Shown one piece after another: positions 31,141 through 43,354 of a stretch of DNA of 64,000 nt (position 1 is its first letter; each line of letters opens with the position of its first letter). The DNA is from Mytilus galloprovincialis (lineage: Eukaryota > Mollusca > Bivalvia > Mytilida > Mytilidae): the NCBI RefSeq assembly GCF_965363235.1, contig NC_134843.1:4092001-4156000 (forward strand), given 5' to 3'. The position numbers and the translations under genes are program-made. Under the pieces are notes generated by a model. The model was given only the letters and a program-made list of their open reading frames with translations. It had not been told where the DNA came from and made no database searches.

Positions 31141-32900
31141 ATAAAAAGCATAGCCATACATTGATAAATATTGTTTTTCCTCAGTTTAAGAGGATCGATC
31201 GTATTTGATAGCAGAAGCCTTTTGAAACATGGTAAGAACTTTAACCACAATTGCAATATTTAGATATGCTGCTCTTTTTAAGAGTGGTCTTTCGGTCATT
31301 TTGATGTTTTCTCTGGCCTGTGCTTCAATAATAGCAATTTTCATCAGAATACTTGTGTTTTAAGAGGTGTTTTATTATGTTTAAGATAAAAAAAAAAAAA
31401 AAAAAAGAAGATATATATCTTAATTAATTTCAATGAAAAATAACTTCAATATTGAACGTCATAAATATCAAATATTTTTTTTAATTTTTTTTATTTGGAA
31501 AAAATCTACACATATATTGCTTAAATAAACATACTTCATACAGTCGAAAAATATAATTATAAAAAAAAAATCGATGCTTTGGATTCGTTATACTTATTGA
31601 TAAATAATATATAAAAAAAAAATGATAAAATCACAGTACTCAAGTCGATCTAGATAAAATACATAAATATTAGAAAGTAAAGCAAACAAATGACAGCAAA
31701 GTTTAAAAAAAAACATTCTTATTTTTTTATCATTTCATTCACTACTTAAACCGCTAATACATTACATTATGGAAAACTGAAACTTAATTTCCATGAATAT
31801 AAATCCATGTTTTACAAATCTTCCTTGTATTAAACATACCTTTATATCAGTTCTTTGAAGACGACCATAATATAAATATGAAGTACTATAAAGTATGCGT
31901 TATTTGTGACAATGGAATGCTAAAAAGGACTGGTATTATAAGTAAATCATAAACAAACAAACTGTCTATCGAATAAAGAGTACACATCCTGAGTAAATTT
32001 TTCATTTTAATAATATAAATTATCGGAGTTTGTCAGATACTCATATGTTACCTATGAAACTAAATTACAACGATATAGTCTTATTCATTTTCACAAAGTT
32101 AATCGTCTACAGAAACATTTATAAAAGATTCAGTTTTTGGTATTATATGAATAGAAATACGGCGTAGGGAACTTGTCTACCAAATATATAAGAAAAATTA
32201 ACATTTCGGGCTATGATTACCCCCAGATTTTGGTGGGCTCATGTTTCTCGGTGTTTAGTTTGAGTTTACGGATTTTTGTTTGTTTGTCTATTCGTCGTCT
32301 TTTTGTTTTTGACATGGTGATGTTAGTTGTTCTCTAGCTTTCAAACGTTACCTTGATAGCTTCCACATAATTTCCATTAATACAGGTTCATTTGTATAAG
32401 AAGTTTAAGAACTGCAATATTGAGGGAAAGCAAATCACCTAAATATATATAATTTATTAAGAATTGTTCTGCCCCACTGTTCTGGTCTTTTCAAAAAAAT
32501 AGAATGACCAAAAGCTCCAACGCAATACTGTTATACTTATGTAATAAGCATTGTCATAAAGTTTTACAAGGATTTGTTGATAAACTCATTCGTCCGAATG
32601 ACAGTTGCTACAGTACCATACCTTAATTGGATAAAAAAAAGAAGGTATAGGTGATCGTATATAACAGAAACCTCTCTTTATGGCCTGTTCAGACATATTG
32701 GAACATACTAGTGAGAATTTGGCTGCAATGTAGCTCATTGGCCGGTAAATTATTATCATCAAAATTAAACAAAATACAGTATATCTGTTCAACGTGTCTC
32801 TTGCTGACCTAGCAATCGTCCTGCAGGAACAACTTTTGCTAAAATTCACGTAAAGGAATGTATCTGTAAAAACATGCTGTAGTTAACAATATGATTGTTT

Positions 32901-35900
32901 CTAGTCATATTCTGATCCGATTGTTATACTGATAGTTTCTCCTATATTTAGTGTAGAGTGGTACCACTTGTTTGTATCTAAAACAACTGAAATTATAATA
33001 AGACATTAGTCATAGTTTCTACTGACAGAAATGAGGTTATTTTCCTCTGATCAACTTCTCATTATTCTTTATAAATCCAATTATATGTATTCATTATACC
33101 ATAAAGATAACGGTATTCTTATGTTTGTGTTTAATCAATTGTAAATTTTCATTACAATTATATTAAATTGCTTCTATACATCATTACCAGAATGTTGATA
33201 ACGGTGAAAAATTAAATAAGACCATGGAAATTAGAAAACCCATCAACAAATTCGATCCCAAAAATAATTTGATTCCAGTTATTGTAGTAGTATAATATAA
33301 AATAATCATAAAGAACGTATTGTTTCCATTTAGAATACGCAAAACAATAAATGAAAATGCATCACTTCTTTCGAAATTTCATAGATGAAAAACATTGTTT
33401 GTTAAATACTAAATATTAGAAGCCTGAATATTCAACAATTAAACAATTTTTGGATGCTTTATAGATATAAATTACTAAATAAAGGAACTGTCATGGGCAA
33501 TGCAATTTCCATGATAAGAATTTTACCAGAGTTAAAGTGGGTTTTGACCTTAAAAAATATATTGCATCATATCTTTTCTGAAATCAACATGAGTGTTACA
33601 CGCACCTTCCGTAGGGTCTTGTCCCAGTTGGAGAGGTTCTAAACTATATAAATATGTAACACTCTATAATTCTTTTTACATTTGCGTCAGTGATGAGTCT
33701 GCAAACGAAATACGCGTCTGGCACAAGCCTGATATATTAAATTTATTTTAGTTCTGATTCTAATATGACGTGCTTCTTTAGCTTTGTAAATAACACTGTG
33801 ATAAAATTCTCGATAAAATATTCTTAGCGCAGACTCAGAGATATGCATAATAATGGCTGTCAAAATATACTTCCCACGTAAATCTACATGTATTGAAACC
33901 TATTTGCATATCCTTTGCCGATTTTATTGTTAAAAAAGTGCAATTAAAAAAGACAAAATAACTTTTTTGGCGCATTTAAGTCGTCAAAACATGACGTCAT
34001 ACAAATGAAACCGCTAAACTTGAAAGTTTTCTGTTACGTGAACCCTCGGAATTCGTATGATATTGTATTAAAACTGATTTTTTGAGGTAGGTTTTGTTTT
34101 ATTTTCTATTCTATTGCATTATTCGCATATTTACCCATTTCAGCAAGTCAACATGGCGGCTCCTTAGTTACAAAATGTCAACTTTTGATTTGACGGAAGC
34201 TTACGAGATAAACATGTAAATTAAAAATGACAAATGTTGGGTTTGAGAACTTAAAGAATTAAAAAGTTTTTTCTAGCAGTTATTCTCGAAATAACCTACG
34301 CAAGTTACATATTTATAAAGATATTTGAGCTTTATCTAACAGGGAGTAAAAAAGAACAGCCACATACACAGCATACCCACCCTCGCTTCAGTTTTTTAAT
34401 GAACGTATTTGTCCTATTTAATAGAATCGAAATAATTCATGGAAGATGGCTTCCATGAATTATTTCTTAAAAATCTTCACTATAAGGATAAAATAAAGAG
34501 GAACTACAGTTGATACATCTTTAATTCATTGTCTGTTGAACTCTGATAAGTCATTTTTTTATGCATTGAAAATAATAATGGGCAGTTAACTGGTCGATGG
34601 AATGGAAAATTATAAGCGAGATAAATGACAACAGCAAAGGACATTAATATTTTAATGAAAAAGCAATGAGTTAATAAGGTGATATCTAGCAATGTCATAC
34701 TTATTTCTCCTTGATTTACAATAACAATCTGATCCCCAAAATAAATTGATTCCCATATTAATAATTATAAAGAACGTACTGTTTTTTTTAAAGAATAAGC
34801 ATGAAAAACCAATCAAAATCCAACACATGTTTCGCGAAAATAACATAGATGCAAAAACACTTATACTAAATATTTGAAGTCTAATTATCAAACAAGTTTA
34901 ATTTGGATGCTTTGTAGAAATAAAGAACTATGCATTCTATTAGGGACTTTCCGTTTTAAATTTTCCTCGGAGTTCGGTATTTTTTTGTGATTTTACCTTC
35001 TACTTAGTAAAGTAACTAACATGGGTATTGAAATTTCCGTGATTACAAACATAAGTGATAGTCGATATAGTCAATTCTAAGGCAGCAACCATTTGATTTT
35101 CGGGGGGGGGGGGGCTATGGTTTTTTTTGGAAAAAAAGTTTGTTTCCAGTTTTTGGAGAAAAAAATAATTTGTTTTTGATTCTGAGAAAAAAAAAATTGT
35201 TTGTTTCACCTTCAGCTGCCACTATATATAATGCTAAAATTGAAATAAAAAAATTGTTTTCGACTTGTTGCGAAAAAAAATAGATTGTTTTTCGCCGCAG
35301 GCGAAAAAAAAAAATTTGTCCCGAAAAAAACAACATAGACCCCCCCCCCCCCAGAAAATCAAATGGTTGCTGCCTAAAGTAAACTGGGTTTGACATTAAA
35401 AAAATTATCATAACTTTTCTAAATCCTACATGAATGGTACATGCACCGTCCATAGCAATGAGACGCAAAAGTTCTTTTCTAGGCCCGTTTCGGGATGTTT
35501 ACAATTACAATTGTGTCAGTGGTGAATCTGTGAACAAAACTCGCGTCTGGCAAATATTATTTGATCGATGCCACTCCTGGTGGTTTTCTATTCCCTACGG
35601 GTATCACCAGCCCAGTAGTCAGCACGTCTGTGTTGACATGATGAATCATCATTGATATGGTAATTTTTTATTCGAGCGGCACTGATAAGTCTTATGTAGA
35701 CGAAATGCACTTCTGGCGCAAATATAAATTATCAATCCTGGTATCTATGGTATCTATGATGAGTTTATTATAAGCCTCACTGATATATTAAAACTTATTT
35801 GACGAGGTTTTTTTTTAATACCTGAACGATGATGACAGATAAAAAGAAATGCAGTCGATACATTTTCATTATCTGCTTAACTCTGAAGATGGAACGGAAG

Positions 35901-38900
35901 AGGTTACGCGAGATCAGTGATAATATCAGAGGAAATAAATATTTTACGAAAAAAATGATTTGTTTAAAAGAGGATATTTGGCAATGTCATACTTATTTCT
36001 CCTTGATTTACAATAACTTCTAACTGTCGCGGACATTGAAAATAGCAGTCCCGTGGAGGCTGTAAAATCCACCTTTTTCTACCAGTTATCTGAGCCTGCC
36101 ATGAAGGTAAATCTACATGGTCAATCTGGAAAAAAGAAACAACATCTTGGCTGGTAAAGTAATTCAAAATGGATGCCAAAAATCAAATTGTAAAAGGCAT
36201 ACAAGGAGAAAAAATATACACGTAACTTGATCTACCGTCTTATCAAAGACTGTTCAGTAGTAAAAAGCATTATATAATTGGTTGTTATGGCAAAATTTTC
36301 TTTGCATAATAAATGTTTCCGAGTATAAAAACAGCCCATTGAAAGTGCACACGAGTCCACGACTAAAGAAATCAAATCGTGTTCCTCATTACCATATGTT
36401 ATCGATGGACTCTGATCAGAAGTAAATCTCACAATGTAGCCGTTACTTAAATGATCTTAAATAACTAGACGTTCATACAGTCAAACAATTTGAATTTTAA
36501 TCAATTTTTCACAGTATTATATTCCTCTTCTTTAAGGAGATGTATCCGTAAATGACCTTCTTAAACTTATATATATATATACTAGAACACACCCGTGATA
36601 TCGCTGGTCCGTGACTGAATTAAAGTATATTACTATACATAAGCTTTATTTTAGTATTGGTAATATCATTTGATGAAGTCATGCCGATTATAAGATACAC
36701 AGTTTTCTCTGCTTTCAAACCTTTTCTGTGTGATCCCGTCGACTTGGAACTTATCAATTATTGGTAATATTAATTCTTTGGAAAACAAAAGGTCTGGAAT
36801 GGAGTATTTTTTAATCAACAGCATTGTCCTATATAAGTTATAAATACAGTTGAATTCTTTGATTCGCTGTTGTACGTTATGCCCGCTAACAAATTGAAAA
36901 CTGTACCTATACGCCTTATTTTAAATCCAGATTTTTAGTATTTGTATAGTGAAGTCCAGATTTTTAGTATTTGTATAGTTATCTTAGAAAGTCTAACAGA
37001 TTAAAATACTACAATAGGGAAAAATTTGACAATGATTGAATTTAGTAGTGTCAACCCTGTGATTATGACCCGTGTATATAGCAAACTCATAAATACACCG
37101 TTTGGTGGTGCGCCTGTCAGATGCGGAACGTACAGATAAGATAATAGGTAACAGGTGAACATGCTATTGGTATCGGTATCGGATTCGACCCGGAACCTGT
37201 TTATTGTTGGCAACATTTACTATGTAGAAAACAAAAGGGTCTGGAGTGGTGTAATTTTTAATCTACACTATTGTCCTATATTAGCTATATATAAAGTTGA
37301 AATCTTTAATTTGTCGTTTTTACCCCATGACGGCTGACACATTGGACCTCGTTATTTTAGTATTATAGATATGCAAAGTACATGAACGTTACACAAAAAA
37401 ATTGAAAAGATCACTAATATTAAAGCCATTTACTTACGTGCAAATGAGCCCCATAGCCTGGACTACCCATAAATATCCAGTCAGTTTTGCTAGATTCTGA
37501 AAACTCTGGTAAAAAGTATGGTCTAGTATAATGTTGTCTCAATATATTTGCTGCTGAATTATCGCAGTTGCTCCTGAAACAATGTAAATTCCTTGTTATT
37601 TCTTGTTGATTACACAGTTCTTTGGAAATTTCAGCACGTCCATGTTTAAATGTCCCTTTCAAATTTGATTTCAAGACTACCTACTAGGGACTACTAGGAA
37701 GGCCTGTTCTATTTCTCCTTTACAACGGCATGCTATTGTTGTACATTTTTGGTTTATAACTGTACAGTGGTCTGGCAGCATTTAATATAAAGGTATGTGT
37801 GTTGTGTTTTTATATGTGACATTGGCTATTTTGATTATTATCCGTTCATAATTTATGAAACTGTACGAAATCGGAGGTTACAAGTTAACATTTTTTGGAA
37901 AGTCCGACCTATTGTAGCACGTTTTTGTTTTTGATGCTCCAAACCTACACTGTTTGGTCCCCCAAACTTTTACTGTCGAGCGCACTTGAAAGTAAATACA
38001 GAAGGATGAGTATTTGACGCTGGTACATGTATCTATGTAGCATACGTTTTCATTATTAAGGACCAGTTGTCACTATCAAAGTTTTCTTTGACCAAGTAAA
38101 CTTGATCAAACTTTTTTTTGTTGCACTTCAGTGTTTCTGTTGTTTCTTTGTTTTCCTCATATAGTTGATGTGTTTATCTCACTTTTAATTTGTAACCCGG
38201 ATTTGTTTTTTTCTCAATCGATTTATGTCTTTCGAACAGCGGTATACTGCCTTTATTTCTAAAAACTTTCGACGGACTTTGATGGAATAGAATATCATTA
38301 TATTTTTCTTGAAACTTGGATTTACTTTGATGTGAAGTAAAGCCAATCATAGTTAAGTATAGAAATGCTACAAACCCAAACTACATTGCAAAATTGACAA
38401 TTGCGATAGTAAATTAATGTGATAGATAAATTGGCAGTTCAACTATAGTCCTGGATCTATGATGAGTTTTTATTACCAAGAAGCAGATCGAATATTTCTG
38501 ACGTTTGTAAAATGATCCACAAATTAGACCCGATCGAGTCTCTTAAAGGTCTTGTTGTTCTCCTCTTATATTTAATGCGTTTCCCTCAGTTTTAGTTTGT
38601 TACCCCAATTTTGTTTTTTGCCCATAGATTTACGAGTTTTGAACAGCGGTATACTACTTTATTTATGAGATTATGGAGGGGATTTCTTGGTCTTCTCCCT
38701 ATCAACCTTGTTTTGTCCACTTTCTCCTCACCTCACTGTAGTGTGATTTCTAAATCGCCTTCCCTGAATTGTCAAACACAAAATAAACAGTTAAATTGGT
38801 TTGCAGTTCTTCCTACTAGGGACATTTTTCTCTTCATACACATTGAACTTCCGCCTATTCTTTGACCACCTTTTGATGAAAAATCTTGATAGGGACAACT

Positions 38901-39927
38901 GGTGACTATTTCCTATTACACAGTGTATCAACCTTTCTCTGAATATCTGCTTGTTTGTCAACAAATAAACCGTATTGTTTTGTGATATACTTTAGATGAT
39001 CGAGTTTTTACTTATCCAACTAAAAAATATCAGTTCGTTTGATGTGTTTGAGTATTTGATTTTGCCATTTGATAATTAAGGACTTCCAGTTTGAATTTTT
39101 CTCGGAGTTCGTTTTTTTGTGATTTTACTTTTATTCATTTTATAATACCCAAAATTTGATGACTTAATTATAACCAAGTTAATAAAATATACTAACCATC
39201 CAATATACCATGGCTTTGCCTCGCCTTTCATGAAAGCTCTTTCCTCGCTCATTTCAAACACATTTCCAAGAGAACTAAAATCCGTTTTGTACGGAAAAAA
39301 CTGGCAATCTTTTTCCACTTTGTCTAGTGCTTCACTTCCAGGACTAAAGACTTCTTTCATAAAGTTATAACTGAAAAATTCTGATGCCGTCCAATTTTTA
39401 GTGCCATCACTAATGACAATAGGTATTCCACTATATGCATACTGACTTTCAAAATCTTTGATACTGATATTATTAATATGATCCACATGGTGAAGGTTCC
39501 TGCAAAAATCGCAGTTTAACGGTGGTTTTATATTTTCCGTAACGCTCTCTGGTACATAAACAACACATGGTTCCTTCAATGGATTAGATTTGTACCATTG
39601 AAACCACCACACTATTACATGGGTGTTCGATAATGGCCATTCTGTCACAAAAATAAATATTATAGCGACAAAAACTATACGTGCAATCGTTATAAAAAGT
39701 CTGCAAAAGTTTACACGGTTTATAGATTTCTGAATTTCGTTTACACTACTTAGTTGTTGGAAGTCTTGAGGTTTTAGTCCAAGCTTGATGGCGTGTCTAT
39801 GCAAATCTGCAAAAAGCTTACGCGGTGTTTTAGATACGAACTTGTCCTTGTCGTTCAACTCATTGTTTTCGTTTAACGGTGACGGTCCATTTTCACCATT
39901 GACCACCCGGTTTACTCGGTTCCTCAT
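32901..39927 (-). CDS. Membrane-anchored JmjC/cupin-type dioxygenase (361 aa)
   Basis: Exons on -: 39927-39197, 37573-37438, 36125-35993, 32986-32901; GT-AG throughout; total 1,086 nt including stop. Residues 1-75 are polar, 76-95 form one membrane segment, and the catalytic domain follows. Exon 2 ends GYGAHLH and exon 3 begins IDHVDLPSWQAQ, giving His289-x-Asp291 for Fe(II). GRKRW (304-308) supplies a candidate 2-oxoglutarate-contacting Lys/Arg. Exon 4 gives IVLDTNKWYH with the distal His343. So the metal triad is complete and is built across three exons. JmjC/cupin-8 enzymes hydroxylate or demethylate proteins; a signal-anchor suggests a secretory-pathway site. The substrate is unknown. It is not a histone demethylase by layout. 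Confidence 0.85.
33240..34727. repeat. Segmental duplication in JmjC intron 3, copy 1
   Basis: Matches 34728-36018 in order, with gaps: ATAAAGAACGTATTG (33310) against ATAAAGAACGTACTG (34767); TTTGGATGCTTTATAGA against TTTGGATGCTTTGTAGA; and 34504-34727 against 35843-36018. The right edge repeats the end of exon 3, the splice donor and adjoining intron sequence. Copy 2 also contains a MITE and a 'GGAAAATTC' block absent from copy 1. Confidence 0.7.
34945..35000 (-). repeat. 'GGAAAATTC' family block inserted in duplication copy 2
   Basis: GGGACTTTCCGTTTT, then TTTTCCTCGGAGTTCGG and TTGTGATTTTACC match the family at 28885, 39080 and 56330. It is absent at the corresponding place in copy 1, which shows it is a mobile or later insertion. 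Confidence 0.6.
35081..35374. mobile_element. 294-bp MITE with TAA target duplication, copy 1
   Basis: Ends GGCAGCAACCATTTGATTTT and AAAATCAAATGGTTGCTGCC are inverted complements, followed inward by G- and C-homopolymers. TAA flanks both ends, as in PIF/Harbinger-type elements. The interior has AAAAAA and TTTGTTT runs. Frames through it are artefacts. Confidence 0.8.
35480..35775 (+). repeat. Dispersed repeat, 'GTCAGTGATGAGTC / CGCGTCTGGC' family
   Basis: Contains GGGTATCACCAGCCCAG, AGTCAGCACGTCTGTGTTG, GATAAGTCTTATGTAGACGA and AATCCTGGTATCTATG. Related pieces occur at 33670-33740, 51535-51560, 53400-54200, 56815-56895 and 57965-58020. It recurs throughout the window, mostly in introns and between genes. 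Confidence 0.6.
36586..37400. repeat. Two diverged copies of a dispersed repeat
   Basis: 36586-36990 (GAACACACCCGTGATATCGC...ATCCCGTCGAC...GTCTGGAATGGAGT) is partly repeated at about 37170-37400 (AAAACAAAAGGGTCTGGAGT, TGTCCTATATTAGCTATA). A tandem duplication of CAGATTTTTAGTATTTGTAT lies at about 36930-36980. All within intron 2 of the JmjC gene. Confidence 0.55.
38150..38880 (+). repeat. 'GAACAGCGGTATAC' dispersed repeats
   Basis: Blocks GATTTATGTCTTTCGAACAGC (38219) and GATTTACGAGTTTTGAACAGC (38628), each followed by GGTATAC, are preceded by a TTTGTTACCC-type segment. A reverse copy lies near 59570-59635. The 84-aa frame here is incidental. In intron 1 of the JmjC gene. A 'GGAAAATTC' block follows at 39080-39140. 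Confidence 0.5.
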
Positions 39928-40244
39928 AACTTTATGTGTTCTTCATCACAACTCCTCAAATGAACAACACGTTTTTGTTTTTGGTAAAAGCTTTGTGAGA
40001 AGTTCACCATGCACTGCAACTTTATACATAAGCTGCAGTTAACTAATCTAAAAATAACATAAGCAGTGGGTATTTATAATTTCCTTATTTTCGAACCTCT
40101 CGGTTATTATTCATACAGTAGGAATATCCGAAATATGTCTGACCACCACACTAAAATCATAAAATAACCTTATGGTGTAGTACGCCCATATATTTACACG
40201 GACCACAAACGAAATTATGTATGCGTTCTGCGATATCGATAAAT

Positions 40245-40271
40245 CAAGGATTTGTACTATACAAATCCTTG
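40245..40271. repeat. 27-bp perfect hairpin upstream of the JmjC gene
   Basis: CAAGGATTTGTA and TACAAATCCTTG flank CTA. It lies about 320 bp upstream of the JmjC start codon, in the 39928-41270 intergenic stretch. I see nothing else there that I can name. Confidence 0.6.
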
Positions 40272-41279
40272 AATAAATGCACATATTCTTCTTCTCCGGA
40301 AGTCCACCCTATTTGCAGGGTCACCGCATTAAAAATATATCTAGTTTTAGATAATGTTTAAAAATGCGCATTTTTTATAAAATATTAAAAATTCTATAAG
40401 TTTAAATATGTAACTTTGTTTAGTAATACAAAGAATTATTCTTCAACAGCATGTTGTTACCTATGTTATATAGGTATATAGCGATGACGTATGGCACAAA
40501 ATTTAAATTTAATTATTCTTTTTAAATATTTAGCTCGTATTACGCTTTCCAGCTTAGAATTATGATTCACGAGTCGACCACACCTTGATCTTATTTTTCC
40601 AATCTGAAAAAAACAGTCACTTAGGGACAATTTCCTATTTGAGTAAAGTATGGAATTATCATCTTGACAATATAATACTTCCATCATGGGTCAAGTGACG
40701 TAAAACTGCACCCCTTCTGTGTTCACTCAGTATCGATACATCAACTATGCGAAGCTTTGGATGGAATGGCGCATTCATGAGTTTAGGAAAAACAAAGATC
40801 TTCGATTATGAGCTGAAGGCGGAAACATATAGAAAATGAACATTTAAATTTTTTAAATATAGATATAAATAAGCCGCCGAAGTTTATTAAGAGTCGGCAT
40901 AGTGTACAAACATATAGACATAACATACGCTCTAAAAAAGCTTTTAACCGACATACTCAAAACATAATAATACAACTCATAAAACACATGAAATAAGTAC
41001 ATCACACAAAATGAAGCACTATAAACATGGTGGTAATTAGCAGATTATAATCATGAAAATCCAGACATTAAAGCTAATATAAGCATATAAAAATGTAAAC
41101 TTACCATCATTAGAAAGCTGGCAAATTGCATAGCGTAAAATATATTAATAAATAACATATACACTATAATTGGTAATTTTGTTTACCATAATTTATAAAT
41201 TAATAATCTGCACAAACTGTGCACTTACAGTCATATCTATGCCATGACTCAAGTTCAAAACATTTAAAAACTGACTGAA

Positions 41280-42605
41280 ATTAGTATGTTGTTTGTCGAG
41301 CCTGCGACTTTTATCGCAGAAAGCTCGAAATAGGGGAATTGGTCCGGCGGCGGCGGCGGCATCTTTAGCTTACTTTTTAAAAGCTTTATAATTTAGAAGG
41401 TAGAAGGCCTGGGTGCTTTATTCTTTGTATATAGATGCCTTATGTTACGAAGTTTCCGTCTGTCACATGACCATTGTTCTTGGCCTCCTTGTCATTGTTG
41501 AGGCCCCTCATGGGGGGTCCTAGTAATCACATAATCACCATTTTTTTGCCAATATAATCACATAATCATTAAATATTTGCTTATCTTTAGTAATCAAATA
41601 ATCATAAACTAAAAATACAGTCCTAGGTAATCAAATAATCATGAAATATTTGGCTTAATAATCAAATAATCATTAAAAAAAACGGCCAAGTAATCACATA
41701 ATCAAAAACCCCATGAGGGCCCTCATTGTTCAGTAACTACTTGAAAAAATGTTAAGATATTTTTAATGTTAATTTCTCTCTTATTATGAGTAATATGATA
41801 ACTATATTTGGTATGTGCGTACCTTGCAAGGTCCTCATGCCTGTCACACAGTTTTCACATGACCTCGTGACCTCATTTCATGGATTAGTGAACAAGGTTA
41901 CGTCTTGGTGGTCAAGTCACGCCATATCTCAGATACTTTAGGCAATAGGTCTAGTATATTTGATGTATGGAATGATTGTAAGGTGTATTTGTCCAACTGA
42001 CAGGTGTCATCTGACCTTTATCTCACTTCCATGGTTCAGTGGTCAAAGTTCAGTTTTTTAGTCTTTGTCTTTTTTCTAATACAATGCAATAGGTCAACTA
42101 TATTTGGTGTATGGAAATATCTTATGATGTACATGTCAGTCTCGCAGATTTTAATTGACATTGAACTCATTTCACGGTTCATTGCTAAGTGTTAAGTTTA
42201 TGTGTTTTGTCTGTTTATCTTAATATAAGCAATAGGTCAACAATATTTGTTGTATGGAAGGATTGTAATTTGTAAGCTTTACACATGTCTGTCTGGCATG
42301 GTTTATCTGACCTTGACCTCATTTTCATGGTCCATTGGTCAATGTTTAGTTTCCTTGGTTAAGTCTCAGTTTCTTAGAAACTATAATTAAGCAATAGGTC
42401 AAATATATTTAGTGTATTGAATGAGTGTAAAGTGTACATGTATTTCTCGTTTGGTTTATCTGATCTTTAAATATGTTCTTGAATCATGTTAAGTTTATGT
42501 AATAGTTGTAGTAAAGCCTTCTATTTAGGACTATCAACATAATATCTATTATCAATGGTTAGAACTTGAAAGAAGGCGAAACCTTTCAGCGTGTGAACTT
42601 TTTTT
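41280..42605 (+). repeat. Hairpin-headed 'CGAGCCTGCGAC' repeat, full-length copy
   Basis: Begins with a hairpin (CGAGC CTGCGA ... TCGCAG ... GCTCG), then a (CGG)n tract, then roughly 140-bp monomers sharing 'GACCTCATTTTCATGG' and 'GCAATAGGTC', and ends near GAAGGCGAAACCTTTCAGC. Shorter copies lie at 46590-47372 and 52150-52805, each ending GAAGGCGAGACATTTCAG. A terminal hairpin is reminiscent of Helitrons, but no helicase is seen. It lies upstream of the first TMPPE-like gene. 42610-43354 holds nothing more. Confidence 0.65.
41500..41722. mobile_element. 223-bp MITE with 8-bp target duplication
   Basis: Nested in the repeat at 41280. Ends GAGGCCCCTCATGGGG and CCCCATGAGGGCCC are inverted complements. 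TCATTGTT flanks both sides (41492-41499 and 41723-41730). The interior consists of a TAATCA(A/C)ATAATCA motif in repeated, spaced copies. An 8-bp duplication fits hAT-type elements. Confidence 0.8.
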
Positions 42606-43354
42606 TCTAAAACCATCAGGAAGACCATTTCATAAAACAGCAGCTGTATATTTAAACGAGTTCTTACTGGCCATAGGTTGATGTTCGAACCGTAGGTATA
42701 CAATATATCAAGGAATGGTATAGTTCAAGTTATGAATTTTTAACACAATTTAAATTAATTTTACATTCAGTTAAAAAAAATCTGATATCTTATTCTTATG
42801 CATACAGGTAGTATAAGACTGACTGATTTTTAGAAATTATTTTAACTACATGTTTTGATATGATGGATGCTCAATATTTAATTCTCATTTCTTTTTACAA
42901 ATTCTAATTTTTGCTTAGACTAAAAATTTTTTTTTTAACATTTAACGATATAAATTATGATTTAAATCAGGCTTCTGTAATAAAAAAAAATCATTACATA
43001 TGTAATATATTTTTGTTAGTATTGGCTGACTGCGTTTACGAATTTGGAGAATGCTTGAAAATAAATTTTACTCCTTTTAAAAGCGTTCATTGCTATCCTA
43101 TCTAATGTATAAATATTTACTGGTAATTAGGTAAACTACATTACCGCTTAAGATCATGATTATTGTCTTAGTTTCTGTATATTGGCTCAGATTCCCAGGC
43201 TATTATTTCATCTGTAGAATATTTTAGGAAAGACAAGATTAGTATACCATTATAAGTATAGTTTTTTAATTAGAAAACGTGTTACACAACTATATAGTTA
43301 TAATGTCTACTTTCGTTTTATCATTAATGTTGTAAGCGATGTAAACAAACCGGC

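Noticed and set aside
35000-35468. Minus-strand frames rich in Phe/Lys
   Set aside because: They run through a MITE with G/C homopolymers and AAAAAA tracts; the composition is that of the repeat.
38611-38865. 84-aa frame in JmjC intron 1
   Set aside because: It begins in a dispersed 'GAACAGCGGTATAC' repeat and has no recognisable domain.
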